Assembly (NCBI RefSeq): GCF_016858125.1
Contig: NZ_CP064781.1
Location: 1,054,001 to 1,118,000 of the forward strand
DNA length: 64,000 nucleotides
Direction: 5' to 3'
Source of the DNA: Azospira restricta
GTDB lineage: Bacteria > Pseudomonadota > Gammaproteobacteria > Burkholderiales > Rhodocyclaceae
Shown here: positions 40,892 through 49,776 of the stretch, in pieces
Numbering within the stretch: position 1 is the first letter of the stretch
Layout: every line of letters starts with the position of its first letter
Position numbers and translations under genes: made by a program
Notes under the pieces: model-generated
The model's input: the letters and a program-made list of their open reading frames with translations, nothing else
Database searches by the model: none
Told to the model about the DNA's origin: nothing

Positions 40892-42708
40892 GGCGCAGTC
40901 CCCAGGGCCTTCATGCGCAGGTCGATCGGCGGCACCTCGTCGCCGTCGATGCGCACGTCGAGCAGCGTCGGGCCGCGGCGGGCGACGATCGCCGCCATGT
41001 CGAGGGCGTCGAAATCCTCCGGTGCGCGGATGATGTGGCCGGGAATCCCCATCGCCTCGGCCTGCAGCCGGAAGTCGACGGCCGGCAGCTGGAAGGCGAT
41101 CGGCTCGGCGCCGGCGAGCCGCTGGCCGTGCTTGACCATGCCCAGCGCGCTGTCGTTGAGGACCACGAAGACGACGCCGAGGCCTTCGGCGGCGGCCACC
41201 GAAATCTCCTGGCCGTTCATCAGGTAGCTGCCGTCGCCGGTGATGCACACCACCGGGCAGTCCGGGTTGGCGCGGGCGGTGCCGATCGCGGCGCCGATCG
41301 CCCAGCCCATCGGCGCGAACTCCATCAGCACGCGCAGCCAGCCGGCGTCGCCGCGGCGGCGCCGCTCGGGATGGCAGGCGGCGGCATCGTGCCGGGGGCT
41401 TTCCCGGCGGTCGTGCGGCTGCAGGTAGTGGATCGCCCAGGCGGCGCTGTTGCCGGCATCGGCGAGGAAGCGCGTGCTCGGCGGGAAGCGCCGCGACAGC
41501 TCGCGCATCAGCCGCTGCGGCTTGATCGGCGTCGCCCCGGAAACGAACTTGGCCTCGTCGCGCAGCAGGGACGCCGGTTTCTCCGGTGCACTTCGCGCTG
41601 CCGGCGCCGTCGCCGCCAGCAGCCCGGCCAGCCGTTCGCACACCGCGCGGATGTTACCGCGGACGTGCAGCCGGGCCATCGGCGAGCGCAGCAGATGGTC
41701 CTCGGAGGCGTCGATGTGCACCAGCCGCCGGTTGAGCAGCGTCGGTGACCAGGCGCCGCTGGTCCATTCGCCGAGGCTGGTGCCGATCGCCAGGATCAGG
41801 TCGGGGTCGTCGCGCAGCAGCGCGTCGGCGCAGTCGTGGCCGGCGAAGCCGAAGACGCCGTGGTAGAGGGGATGGCGCACGTTGACCAGCCCCTTGCCAT
41901 CGGGCGAGGTGACGAAGGGCGAGCCGGTCATTTCCGCCAGGCGGAGGATGGCGTCGGTCGCTTCGCCGCAGCTGTGGCCGCCGCCGACGAGGATGACCAT
42001 CCGCCGCGCCTGCCGGATCTCGGCGAGCAGTGCCTGCACCTGGGTTTCGTCGAGCAGCGCGGCGCGCTGCAGCAGCGCGCCGAGGTTGGCGCTCGGCACG
42101 GTGTCGGCGAGCGGCGCGCGCAGGATGTCCACCGGGATCGACAGGTGGACCGGGCCGTGCGGCGCAGTGGCGGCGCGCATCAGCGCATTGAGCAGCTTGC
42201 GTTCGATCTGTGCCGCGTGCGAGACGAGGGTGTCGTAGCGCGTGCAGTGGCGGAACATGCCCAGCGTGTTCACGCCGGTGCAGGCCGACTCCTGCAGCGC
42301 CTTGTGGCCGAACGACGGCAGCGCCGGCTGGCCGGTGATCGCCAGCAGGGGGATGCCGTTGTCGTAGGCGCAGGCGATTCCGGTAAGCAGGTTGGTCGCG
42401 CCCGGGCCGGAGGTGGCGCAGCAGACGCCGATCTTGCCGCTTTCGCGGGCATAGCCGTCGGCCATGAAGGCGGCGCCGCTCTCATGCCGCGCCAGCACCG
42501 GCCGCGGCCCGCCGCGCCGGCTGCTGCGCGCCAGCGCGTTGTACAGCGGCTCGATGGCGCCGCCGGGAACGCCGAAGACGTACTCGATGCCGAGCCGTTC
42601 AAGGTAGGCGACGATGAGGTCGGCGACTTGCGGCGGCGCGACGGCGGCCGGCGCACCGATACCCGCGGCGGGAGGCGCACCGGCGAACGCGAGGTCGGAC
42701 GTGGACAT
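40888..42708 (-). CDS. Acetolactate synthase-like thiamine diphosphate enzyme
   Basis: A 606-residue ThDP-dependent enzyme of the acetohydroxyacid synthase/POX superfamily. The N-terminal PYR domain has FGVPGGAIEPLY and the catalytic Glu in RHESGAAFMADGYAR (~76). A central FAD/nucleotide-like domain lies in residues ~215-370, and the C-terminal PP domain carries the ThDP/Mg motif GDGSYLMNGQEISVAAAEGLGVVFVVLNDS (~495-525). It has no regulatory-subunit partner nearby, unlike biosynthetic IlvBN. Instead two citrate-synthase-like genes overlap and follow it. It may decarboxylate a 2-oxo acid and pass the acyl or aldehyde product to them. The start is ATG 42708; residues 1-30 are an Ala/Pro-rich extension. 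Confidence 0.85.
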   Translation of the reverse strand: MSTSDLAFAGAPPAAGIGAPAAVAPPQVADLIVAYLERLGIEYVFGVPGGAIEPLYNALARSSRRGGPRPVLARHESGAAFMADGYARESGKIGVCCATSGPGATNLLTGIACAYDNGIPLLAITGQPALPSFGHKALQESACTGVNTLGMFRHCTRYDTLVSHAAQIERKLLNALMRAATAPHGPVHLSIPVDILRAPLADTVPSANLGALLQRAALLDETQVQALLAEIRQARRMVILVGGGHSCGEATDAILRLAEMTGSPFVTSPDGKGLVNVRHPLYHGVFGFAGHDCADALLRDDPDLILAIGTSLGEWTSGAWSPTLLNRRLVHIDASEDHLLRSPMARLHVRGNIRAVCERLAGLLAATAPAARSAPEKPASLLRDEAKFVSGATPIKPQRLMRELSRRFPPSTRFLADAGNSAAWAIHYLQPHDRRESPRHDAAACHPERRRRGDAGWLRVLMEFAPMGWAIGAAIGTARANPDCPVVCITGDGSYLMNGQEISVAAAEGLGVVFVVLNDSALGMVKHGQRLAGAEPIAFQLPAVDFRLQAEAMGIPGHIIRAPEDFDALDMAAIVARRGPTLLDVRIDGDEVPPIDLRMKALGTAP

Positions 42709-42880
42709 TGAGCGAACTCCCCGAAGTGGCGTGGGCGATACAGGGGTGAGTCACAATTCTGAACGGCGCTGGCGATGTTACTACCATCTGGCAAGCTTTC
42801 GGCGATCCGCTCCGGCAAATGTCGAAGAGATCGTAGTGGTCGTGCGAAAACTGTTGGGGGTGCTTGCGGGTGCGGGGGCG

Positions 42881-42912
42881 GAAACGAAAACGGCCTCCAT
42901 CGCTGGAGGCCG
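42881..42912 (-). terminator. Rho-independent terminator of the tRNA-Lys operon
   Basis: Read on the minus strand, a 9-bp GC-rich stem (CGGCCTCCA with TGGAGGCCG, arms 42912-42904 and 42899-42891) with a GCGA loop is followed directly by TTTTCGTTTC. It lies 13 bases after the 3' end of the second tRNA. Confidence 0.85.
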
Positions 42913-42924
42913 CTGTCGGCAATC

Positions 42925-43000
42925 TGGTGGGTTGTGTAGGGATCGAACCTACGACCTACGGATTAAGAGTCCGCTGCTCTACCAACTGAGCTAACAACCC
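42925..43000 (-). tRNA. tRNA-Lys (anticodon CTT)
   Basis: A complete 76-base cloverleaf on the minus strand: acceptor GGGTTGT/ACAACCC, D-arm GCTC/GAGC, anticodon loop CTCTTAA giving CTT for Lys (AAG), the T loop GGTTCGATCC, and an encoded CCA end at 42925-42927. It is the second tRNA of a two-gene operon, followed by a strong terminator. Confidence 0.95.
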
Positions 43001-43023
43001 GCCGCGTTCGTGGTTCGGGGGAG

Positions 43024-43099
43024 TGGTAGGCCGTGCTGGATTCGAACCAGCGACCAACGGATTAAAAGTCCGCTGCTCTACCAACTGAGCTAACGACCC
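43024..43099 (-). tRNA. tRNA-Lys (anticodon TTT)
   Basis: A complete 76-base cloverleaf on the minus strand: acceptor GGGTCGT/ACGGCCT with a G-U pair at 1-72 and a T-G pair at the fourth position, the same D-arm and anticodon stem as its neighbour, loop CTTTTAA giving TTT for Lys (AAA), and T loop GGTTCGAATCC. CCA is encoded. It is the promoter-proximal gene, 23 bases upstream of the CTT copy. The pair share D-arm and anticodon stem almost exactly and look like an old duplication with a single anticodon change. Confidence 0.95.
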
Positions 43100-43124
43100 G
43101 TCGCCCGAAAAAACGCGAGCGCGG

Positions 43125-43154
43125 ATTATAGGCGGGGCGCCAATTGGCTGTCAA
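43125..43154 (-). promoter_or_regulatory. Near-consensus sigma70 promoter of the tRNA-Lys operon
   Basis: On the minus strand, TTGACA (43154-43149) and TATAAT (43130-43125) match the consensus exactly, with an 18-base spacer. A GC-rich discriminator (CCGCGCTCGCG) follows, as expected for stringently controlled stable-RNA promoters. The first tRNA begins about 25 bases after the -10 box. Confidence 0.9.
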
Positions 43155-43175
43155 ATCGCCGCGCCGTCCTCCGCC

Positions 43176-44267
43176 TCAGCCGTCGTTCATCAGTTTCCAG
43201 TACTCGTACTTGAGCATCGCCGCGGCGCCGGCGACGATCGCGGCGGCGGTCAGCAGCGAGCCGAGTGCCAGCGTCGATACGCCGGTGATCCCCTGGCCGA
43301 TCGTGCAGCCCATCGCGGTGACGCCGCCGAAGCCCATCAGCGCGCCGCCGGCGAGGTGGCGGACGAGGTCGGGAATGTCGCGGAAGCCTTCCCAGCGGAA
43401 GTTGCGCGTGGCGAGCGCCCACGCCGCCGAGCCGGCGACGACGCCGAGCGCCAGCGCGACGCCGAAGGACAACTTGCGGCCGCTGTCCGACCACAGCAGC
43501 AAGAGGTCCAGCGTATAGGCCTGCGGCGCGACGAAGGACAGCGACTCCATGCGCCCGCTGTTGGTGGCGACGAAGGCTTCCTGCAGCGTTTCCGGGTCCT
43601 CGGCGAGGTAGCCGAGATGGCCGCTGACGTACCAGCCGGCGACGACGATGGTGCCGACCGCGACGCCGCCGAGCACGTTGTCGAAGGTGAGGAAGTCGCG
43701 GCGCAGCAGGCAGAAGGCGAGCAGGCCGCCGCCGATCGCCAGCGCGCAGGCGGCGAGCGCGGTGCCCGGCGCGACGCCGGCGGCGGCGAGCAGCGCCGGC
43801 AGGTCCTGGCCGCCGGGAAGCGGCAGCGCGACCCGGTCGAGCGTGTTCACGCGCAGCACGCCGAGCACGCCGCGCAGCGTCATGTAGGCGGTGAGGCCGA
43901 GCACCAGCGAGACCACCAGCGACTTCAGGTTGCCGGCGCCGACGCGGGTCAGCGTGCGCGCGCCGCAGCCCGACGCCAGCACCATGCCGGCGCCGAAGAG
44001 CAGGCCGCCGACCAGGTGCGACAGCCAGGGCAGGCTCTGCCCGCGGTAGATCGTCTTGTTCAGGTCGATCAGCCCGGCGCCGTGCAGCGCGGCGCTGCCG
44101 AGGACGGCGACGGCGATCGCCAGCAGCCACATGCGCGCGCGGCTCCAGTCCTCCATGTTGATGACGTCGGCGACGGCGCCCATGGTGCAGAAGTGGGTCT
44201 TCTGGCTGAGCGCGCCGAAGGCGGCGCCGAGCGCGAAGGCGAGGACGAGGATGGCGGTGGCGCTCAT
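43176..44267 (-). CDS. YeeE/YedE (TsuA-like) sulfur-compound transporter
   Basis: A 363-residue membrane protein with about nine to ten helices and an internal two-fold repeat. The conserved Cys motifs of the YeeE/TsuA family are present: KTHFCTMGA near residue 27, ASGCGARTL (~98) and AMGCTIGQG (~318). Characterised TsuA takes up thiosulfate through these Cys residues. No TusA-like or TsuB gene sits directly next to it. The start overlaps the queC stop by 4 bases (ATGA), so queC and this gene are one unit, though their functions are not obviously linked. Confidence 0.85.
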   Translation of the reverse strand: MSATAILVLAFALGAAFGALSQKTHFCTMGAVADVINMEDWSRARMWLLAIAVAVLGSAALHGAGLIDLNKTIYRGQSLPWLSHLVGGLLFGAGMVLASGCGARTLTRVGAGNLKSLVVSLVLGLTAYMTLRGVLGVLRVNTLDRVALPLPGGQDLPALLAAAGVAPGTALAACALAIGGGLLAFCLLRRDFLTFDNVLGGVAVGTIVVAGWYVSGHLGYLAEDPETLQEAFVATNSGRMESLSFVAPQAYTLDLLLLWSDSGRKLSFGVALALGVVAGSAAWALATRNFRWEGFRDIPDLVRHLAGGALMGFGGVTAMGCTIGQGITGVSTLALGSLLTAAAIVAGAAAMLKYEYWKLMNDG

Positions 44268-44938
44268 CGGTAGCGGGTCGGGTCGGCGACGCCGGCGGCG
44301 GCGAAGCCCTCGCGGCGCAGCCGGCAGGAGTCGCAGACGCCGCAGGCGCGGCCGTCGTCGTCGGCCTGGTAGCAGGACACGGTGAGGCCGTAGTCGACGC
44401 CGAGCGCGGCGCCGCGGCGGATGATGTCGGCCTTCGGCAGGTCGATCAGCGGCGCGTGGATGGCGAGCCTCTGCCCTTCGACGCCGGCCTTGGTGGCGAG
44501 GTTGGCCATCGCCTCGAAGGCGGCGATGTATTCCGGGCGGCAGTCCGGGTAGCCGGAGTAGTCGACGGCATTGACGCCGACGAAGATGGCGCGGGCGCCG
44601 AGCACCTCGGCCCAGGCCAGCGCCAGCGACAGCATGATGGTGTTGCGCGCCGGCACGTAGGTGACCGGGATGCCCGGCTGCACGCCGGCGACCGGCACGT
44701 CGATCGCCGTGTCGGTCAGCGCCGAGCCACCGAACTGCGCGAGGTCGAGCTTCAGCACGCGGTGCTCGACGGCGCCCAGCGCCGCGGCGACGCGCGCGGC
44801 GGCGGCGAGCTCGGCGCGGTGGCGCTGGCCGTAGTCGAAGGACAGGCAGTGGCAGGCGAAGCCGGCGGCGCCGGCGATCGCCAGCGTCGTCGCCGAGTCG
44901 AGCCCGCCGGAGAGGAGAACGATGGCTTTCTGCGTCAT
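44264..44938 (-). CDS. queC: 7-cyano-7-deazaguanine synthase
   Basis: A 224-residue PP-loop ATPase. The ATP motif [12 protein letters not shown] is at residues 8-19, the [13 protein letters not shown] and [17 protein letters not shown] segments are typical, and four Cys near the C-terminus ([17 protein letters not shown]) bind structural zinc. It converts 7-carboxy-7-deazaguanine and ammonia to preQ0 on the way to queuosine in tRNA. The preceding enzyme queE is in the same window at 50175. Length matches the family (~220-230). Confidence 0.96.
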   Translation of the reverse strand: MTQKAIVLLSGGLDSATTLAIAGAAGFACHCLSFDYGQRHRAELAAAARVAAALGAVEHRVLKLDLAQFGGSALTDTAIDVPVAGVQPGIPVTYVPARNTIMLSLALAWAEVLGARAIFVGVNAVDYSGYPDCRPEYIAAFEAMANLATKAGVEGQRLAIHAPLIDLPKADIIRRGAALGVDYGLTVSCYQADDDGRACGVCDSCRLRREGFAAAGVADPTRYR

Positions 44939-45067
44939 GGGGTGGCGACTATACCTTGGTTTTCCCTTGGAGTGCGGCGCTATCTGCTTGTTCCTGCGCT
45001 ACAATCCGCCCTTTGCGCGGCCGCCGCGCCGCACCCCACCGACCATGCTTCCCGGAGGATCTTCCCG

Positions 45068-46234
45068 ATGCGACTGACCGCCCTCGCCGCTTCGCTGCTG
45101 CTCGCCACTTCCGCGCACGTCGCGCACGCCGCCGACAAGGTCAAGGTTGGCTTCCTGTCGACGCTGTCCGGGCCCGGCGCCGGCCTCGGCGTCGACATCC
45201 GCGACGGCTTCAACCTCGCGGTCAAGCAGCTCAACGGCAAGCTCGGCAACCTGCCGGCCGAGGTGCTGATCGCCGACGACCAGCAGAAGCCGGACGTGGC
45301 CAAGGCCGAGGCCGAGAAGTTCCTGAAGAAGGAGAAGGTCGACTTCATGACCGGCATCGTCTTCTCCAACCTGATGCTGGCGGTCGGCCCGCAGGTCTTC
45401 GACAGCAAGACCTTCTTCATCTCGGCCAACGCCGGCCCGTCGCAGCTCGCCGGCGAGCAGTGCAGCCCGTATTTCTTCAACGTCGCCTGGCAGAACGACA
45501 ACCTGCACGAGGCGATGGGCAAGCACGTGCAGGACAAGGGTTTCCGCAACGTCGTCATCGTCACGCCGAACTACCCCGGCGGCAAGGACGCGGTCACCGG
45601 CTTCAAGCGCTACTACCAGGGCAAGGCCGAGGAGATCTACACCAAGCTCGGCCAGCTCGACTACGCCGCCGAGCTGGCGCAGATCCGCGCGCTGAAGCCG
45701 GATGCGCTGTTCTTCTTCCTGCCCGGTGGCATGGGCATCAACTTCGTCAAGCAGTTCGTCGGCGCCGGCCTGTCGAAGGACATCCAGCTCTTCGCCCCCG
45801 GCTTCTCCGCCGACGAGGACGTGATCAAGGCCGTCGGCGCGCCGATGCTCGGCATGTTCAACTCCTCGCACTGGGCGCACGATTTCGACAACGCCGAGAA
45901 CAAGCGCTTCGTCGCCGCCTTCGAGAAGGAATACGGCCGCCTGCCGTCGCTCTATGCGTCGCAGGGCTACGACGCGGCGCTGCTGATCGACGCCGCGGTG
46001 CGCGACGTGAAGGGCAAGCTCGACGACAAGGCGGCGCTGCAGAAGGCGCTGGAGGCCAAGCGCTTCAAGTCGGTGCGCGGCGACTTCAGGTTCAACAGCA
46101 ACCACTATCCGGTGCAGAACTACGTGCTGCGCGTGATCGGCAAGGATGCGCAGGGCCGCGTCACCAACAAGACGATGGGGACGATCTTCGCCAATCACGC
46201 CGATGCCTATGTGTCGCAGTGCAAGATGAAGTAA
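45068..46234 (+). CDS. Branched-chain amino acid ABC transporter substrate-binding protein
   Basis: A 388-residue periplasmic binding protein (Leu/Ile/Val-BP family, PBP type I). It starts with a signal peptide (1-22, ending HVAHA), then VKVGFLSTLSGPGAGLGVDIRDGFNLAVKQLNGKL. Two alternating-fold lobes follow. GGAGGATCTTCCCG before the ATG at 45068 gives a good ribosome site. It heads a full five-gene transporter unit (two permeases and two ATPases) whose next gene begins 150 bases downstream. The gap 46235-46386 contains no gene. Substrates in this family include branched-chain amino acids, urea, amides and aromatic acids; the true ligand is not clear. Confidence 0.9.
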   Translation: MRLTALAASLLLATSAHVAHAADKVKVGFLSTLSGPGAGLGVDIRDGFNLAVKQLNGKLGNLPAEVLIADDQQKPDVAKAEAEKFLKKEKVDFMTGIVFSNLMLAVGPQVFDSKTFFISANAGPSQLAGEQCSPYFFNVAWQNDNLHEAMGKHVQDKGFRNVVIVTPNYPGGKDAVTGFKRYYQGKAEEIYTKLGQLDYAAELAQIRALKPDALFFFLPGGMGINFVKQFVGAGLSKDIQLFAPGFSADEDVIKAVGAPMLGMFNSSHWAHDFDNAENKRFVAAFEKEYGRLPSLYASQGYDAALLIDAAVRDVKGKLDDKAALQKALEAKRFKSVRGDFRFNSNHYPVQNYVLRVIGKDAQGRVTNKTMGTIFANHADAYVSQCKMK

Positions 46235-46386
46235 ACGGAGCACGCTTGCGCTGGACTTCGTTGCGAGGTTGGCAGATTAGGGCCGGCGGCACCTTGCCGT
46301 ACTCGAGTACTGTCCGCGGCGCCGCCGACCTTGCCGCCTCGCCAGCGCTTCGCCTTGTCGGCGGTGCGTGCTGAACGTCTGCTGAA

Positions 46387-47301
46387 ATGACCCAACTGAT
46401 CCTCGAACAGGCCCTCAACGGCCTCCAGTTCGGCCTCATGCTCTTCCTGCTGGCGGCCGGGCTGACGCTCGTCTTCGGCATCATGGACATGATCAACCTG
46501 GCGCACGGCTCGCTGTACATGGTCGGCGCCTACCTGGCGGCGGCCGCGGCCGCAGCCTCGGGCTCGTTCGTCGTCGGCGTGCTGGCGGCGGTGGCCGGCA
46601 CCGCGGCGGTCGGCGCGCTGCTCGAAGTGACGGTGCTGCGCCGGCTCTACGCGCGCGACCATCTGGCGCAGGTGCTCGCCACCTTCGCGCTGATCCTGAT
46701 CGCCAACGAGGCGGTGCGCTGGGTCTGGGGCGACCAGCCGGTGCTGCTCAACGCGCCGGAGGCGCTCGCCGGCCCGGTCGAGGTCGCTGGCTTCAGCTAC
46801 CCGGCCTACCGCTTGCTGATCATCGCCGTCGGCGTCGCCGTCGCGCTGCTCCTCTACGTGGTCGTCGCGAAGACGCGCGTCGGCATGTGGGTGCGCGCCG
46901 GCGCGTCGAACCGCGAGATGACCGAGGCGCTGGGCGTGAACGTGAGGCGCCTGTTCACGCTCGTCTTCGCCGCCGGCGCCGGCCTCTGCGCGCTCGCCGG
47001 CGCGCTGCTCGGGCCGCTCTTGGCGGTGCAGGTGGGGATGGGCGAGAGCATCCTGATCCTCGCCTTCGTCGTCATCGTCATCGGCGGCATCGGCTCGATC
47101 CGCGGCGCGCTGGTCGGCAGCCTGCTGGTCGGCGTCGTCGACACGCTCGGCCGGGCGCTGCTGCCCTGGCTGCTGCGCGGCTTCCTGCCGGCGGAAACCG
47201 CGTCCACGCTCGGCCCGGCGCTGGCGGCGATCCTCATCTACCTGCTGATGGCGGCGATCCTGTTCTGGAAGCCGGCCGGGCTCTTCCCGGCGCGCGGCTG
47301 A
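46387..47301 (+). CDS. livH: Branched-chain amino acid ABC permease LivH
   Basis: A 304-residue inner membrane permease with eight or so helices. LTLVFGIMDMINLAHGSLYMVGAY near residue 28 is the LivH signature, and the EAA-like loop VRAGASNREMTEALGVNVRRLFTL (~170) contacts the ATPase. It forms the channel with the LivM gene product. Its stop overlaps the start of that gene (TGATG). Confidence 0.92.
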   Translation: MTQLILEQALNGLQFGLMLFLLAAGLTLVFGIMDMINLAHGSLYMVGAYLAAAAAAASGSFVVGVLAAVAGTAAVGALLEVTVLRRLYARDHLAQVLATFALILIANEAVRWVWGDQPVLLNAPEALAGPVEVAGFSYPAYRLLIIAVGVAVALLLYVVVAKTRVGMWVRAGASNREMTEALGVNVRRLFTLVFAAGAGLCALAGALLGPLLAVQVGMGESILILAFVVIVIGGIGSIRGALVGSLLVGVVDTLGRALLPWLLRGFLPAETASTLGPALAAILIYLLMAAILFWKPAGLFPARG

Positions 47302-48284
47302 TGGCGGGCGGCGACATGAAATCGGCGCTGTACCGGCAGAGCGCGCGCCGCCGCGGGCTGGCGCTCGCCGCGCTGCTGGCGCTGGCGGCGCTGCCGCCGC
47401 TCCTGCAGGCGCTCGGCCAGGACTTCTACGTCAGCGTCGCGGCGCGCATCCTGATCTTCGCGCTGGCGGCGACCAGCCTCAACTTCATCGTCGGCTTCGG
47501 CGGCCTGGTCGCCTTCGGCCATGCCGCGTTCTTCGGCGCCGGCGCCTACGCGGTGGCGATCCTCGCCGAGCGCGGCGTCACCGCGGCCGTCGTCGCCTGG
47601 CCGGCGGCGGCCGCGCTGGCCGGCGTGCTGGCGTTGCTCATCGGCGCGATCAGCCTGCGCACGCGCGGCGTCTACTTCATCATGATCACGCTCGCCTTCG
47701 CGCAGATGATCTACTACCTGTTCATCTCGCTGAAGGCCTGGGGCGGCGACGACGGCCTGCCGCTGCCGGCGCGCTCGACCTTCGGGCCGCTCGACCTGAA
47801 GGACGACGCGGTCTTCTACTGGGTCGCGCTGGCCTGCCTCGCCGCCGCGCTGTTCGTGCTCGACCGCATCGCGCACGCGCGCTTCGGCCGCGTGCTGCAG
47901 GGCATCCGCGAGAACGAGTCGCGCATGGCGGCGCTCGGCTATCCGGTTGCCGCCTACCAGCTCGCCTGCTTCGTCATCGGCGGCACGCTGGCCGGGCTGG
48001 CCGGCGCGCTGATCGCCAACCACAGCCTGCTGGCCAGTCCGAACCTGCTGCACTGGACGCAGTCCGGCACGCTGCTGGTGATGGTCATCGTCGGCGGCGT
48101 CGGCACGCTCTACGGCGGCTTCGCCGGCGCACTGACGCTGCTGCTGCTCGAAGAGCTGCTGACCGGCGTCACCGTGCACTGGCATGCGGCGCTCGGCCTC
48201 TTGCTGCTGGTCGTCGTCTTCCGCGCGCCGCGCGGCGTCGCCGCCTGGCTGCACGGGCTGTTCGCGCGCGGAGCGGCGAAATGA
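47301..48284 (+). CDS. livM: Branched-chain amino acid ABC permease LivM
   Basis: A 327-residue permease. The LivM hallmark SLNFIVGFGGLVAFGHAAFFGAGAYA (~50-75) and the cytoplasmic loop FGRVLQGIRENESRMAALGYPV (~195-216) are present. The ATG at 47301 overlaps the livH stop by one base; an internal ATG at 47316 (MKSALYRQ) preceded by GGGCGGCGAC is an alternative start. The C-terminus overlaps the livG start by 4 bases. Confidence 0.92.
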   Translation: MAGGDMKSALYRQSARRRGLALAALLALAALPPLLQALGQDFYVSVAARILIFALAATSLNFIVGFGGLVAFGHAAFFGAGAYAVAILAERGVTAAVVAWPAAAALAGVLALLIGAISLRTRGVYFIMITLAFAQMIYYLFISLKAWGGDDGLPLPARSTFGPLDLKDDAVFYWVALACLAAALFVLDRIAHARFGRVLQGIRENESRMAALGYPVAAYQLACFVIGGTLAGLAGALIANHSLLASPNLLHWTQSGTLLVMVIVGGVGTLYGGFAGALTLLLLEELLTGVTVHWHAALGLLLLVVVFRAPRGVAAWLHGLFARGAAK

Positions 48285-49054
48285 GCAACGAAGCGAACGG
48301 CGGCCTGCTCGCAGTCGCCGGCGTCAGCCGCCATTTCGGCGGCGTGCACGCCCTCTCCGGCGTCTCGCTCGCCGTCGCCGAAGGCGAGGTGCATGCGCTG
48401 ATCGGCCCCAACGGCGCCGGCAAGACGACGCTGATCCACCAGCTGTCCGGCGCGCAGACGCCGGACGCCGGGACGATCCGCTTCGCCGGCGAGGACGTCA
48501 CGCGGCTGCCGATGCACGCCCGCGTCGCGCGCGGCATCGCCCGCTCCTGGCAGGTGACCAACGTCTTCGCGCGTCTCACGGCGCTCGACAACGTTGCGCT
48601 GGCGGTGCAGGGGCGGCAGCGCGACTGGGGCGGCAGCTTCCGCTTCTGGGCGCCGGTGGACAAGGAGCGGGCGATCGTCGACGAGGCGGCGACGTGGCTC
48701 GCCGAGGTCGGCCTTGCCGGTCGCGAATCGACCGTCGCCGGCAGCCTCGCGCATGGCGAGCAGCGCCAGCTCGAACTGGCGCTGGCGCTGGCGACGAAGC
48801 CGCGGCTGCTGCTGCTCGATGAGCCGATGGCCGGCATGGGTCCGGAGGAGTCGGAACGCGTCGTCGCGCTGATCGAGCACCTCGGGCGCAAGGTCACGCT
48901 GCTGCTGGTCGAGCATGACATGGATGCGGTCTTCCGGCTGGCCGACCGCATCTCGGTGCTGGTCGGCGGCCGGCTGATCTGCACCGGCCTGCCCGACGAG
49001 GTGCGCGCGCATCCGGAGGTGAGGAAGGCCTATCTCGGCGAGGAGATGGCATGA
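48281..49054 (+). CDS. livG: Branched-chain amino acid ABC ATPase LivG
   Basis: A 257-residue ATPase subunit. Walker A is GPNGAGKTTL (~43), the Q-loop region holds ARSWQVTNVFARLTALDN, the signature reads LAHGEQRQLELALALA instead of LSGGQ (normal for LivG), and Walker B is LLLLDEPMAGMGP. The insertion RQRDWGGSFRFWAP is a LivG-like variation. It hydrolyses ATP to drive uptake with LivF. Confidence 0.92.
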   Translation: MSNEANGGLLAVAGVSRHFGGVHALSGVSLAVAEGEVHALIGPNGAGKTTLIHQLSGAQTPDAGTIRFAGEDVTRLPMHARVARGIARSWQVTNVFARLTALDNVALAVQGRQRDWGGSFRFWAPVDKERAIVDEAATWLAEVGLAGRESTVAGSLAHGEQRQLELALALATKPRLLLLDEPMAGMGPEESERVVALIEHLGRKVTLLLVEHDMDAVFRLADRISVLVGGRLICTGLPDEVRAHPEVRKAYLGEEMA

Positions 49055-49773
49055 GCGCGCTGCTCGAAATCCGCGGCCTCGAAGTCGCCTATGGACAGAG
49101 CCAAGTGCTCTTCGGGATCGACCTGACGCTGGCCGAAGGGGAGGTGGCGACGCTGCTCGGGCGCAACGGCATGGGCAAGTCGACGACGCTGCGCGCGCTG
49201 TGCGGGCTGTCGCCGGCACCGGCCGGCATCCTCGCCGGCGCGATCCGCTTCGCCGGCGAGGAGATCGCCGGCCGCCCGCCGGACCGCATCGGCCGCGGCG
49301 GTATCGCGCTGGTGCCGGAGGGGCGGCAGATCTTCGCGAACCTTTCGGTGCGCGAGAACCTCGTCGCCTTCGCCGCGAACCGGCGGGGCGTCGCCGAGCC
49401 GTGGACGCTCGACCGCGTCTTCGAACTCTTCCCGCGGCTCGCCGAGCGCCAGCAGAACATGGGCAACCAGCTCTCCGGCGGCGAGCAGCAGATGCTGGCG
49501 ATCGGCCGCGCCTTGATGACCAACCCGCGCCTGCTGATCCTCGACGAGGCGACCGAGGGACTGGCGCCGCTGGTGCGCGAGGAGATCTGGCAGTGCCTGG
49601 CGCGGCTGCGCGCGGCCGGGCAGACGACGCTGGTGGTGGACAAGTACGTCGAGCGGCTGATCGCGCTCGCCGATCGGCACACCATCGTCGAGCGCGGCCG
49701 CGTCGTCTGGCAGGGAAGTTCCGCGGAACTGGACGCCGACCACGGCGTCTGGCACCGCTACCTGGGGGTCTAG
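49051..49773 (+). CDS. livF: Branched-chain amino acid ABC ATPase LivF
   Basis: A 240-residue ATPase. Walker A is GRNGMGKSTTLRAL (~36), the signature LSGGEQQMLAIGRALM (~143) and Walker B LLILDEATEGLAP (~160) are intact. The EAT in place of EPT is common in this family. It ends 3 bases before the convergent PilZ gene's stop, so the two transcripts must end close together. Confidence 0.92.
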   Translation: MSALLEIRGLEVAYGQSQVLFGIDLTLAEGEVATLLGRNGMGKSTTLRALCGLSPAPAGILAGAIRFAGEEIAGRPPDRIGRGGIALVPEGRQIFANLSVRENLVAFAANRRGVAEPWTLDRVFELFPRLAERQQNMGNQLSGGEQQMLAIGRALMTNPRLLILDEATEGLAPLVREEIWQCLARLRAAGQTTLVVDKYVERLIALADRHTIVERGRVVWQGSSAELDADHGVWHRYLGV

Positions 49774-49776
49774 TTC

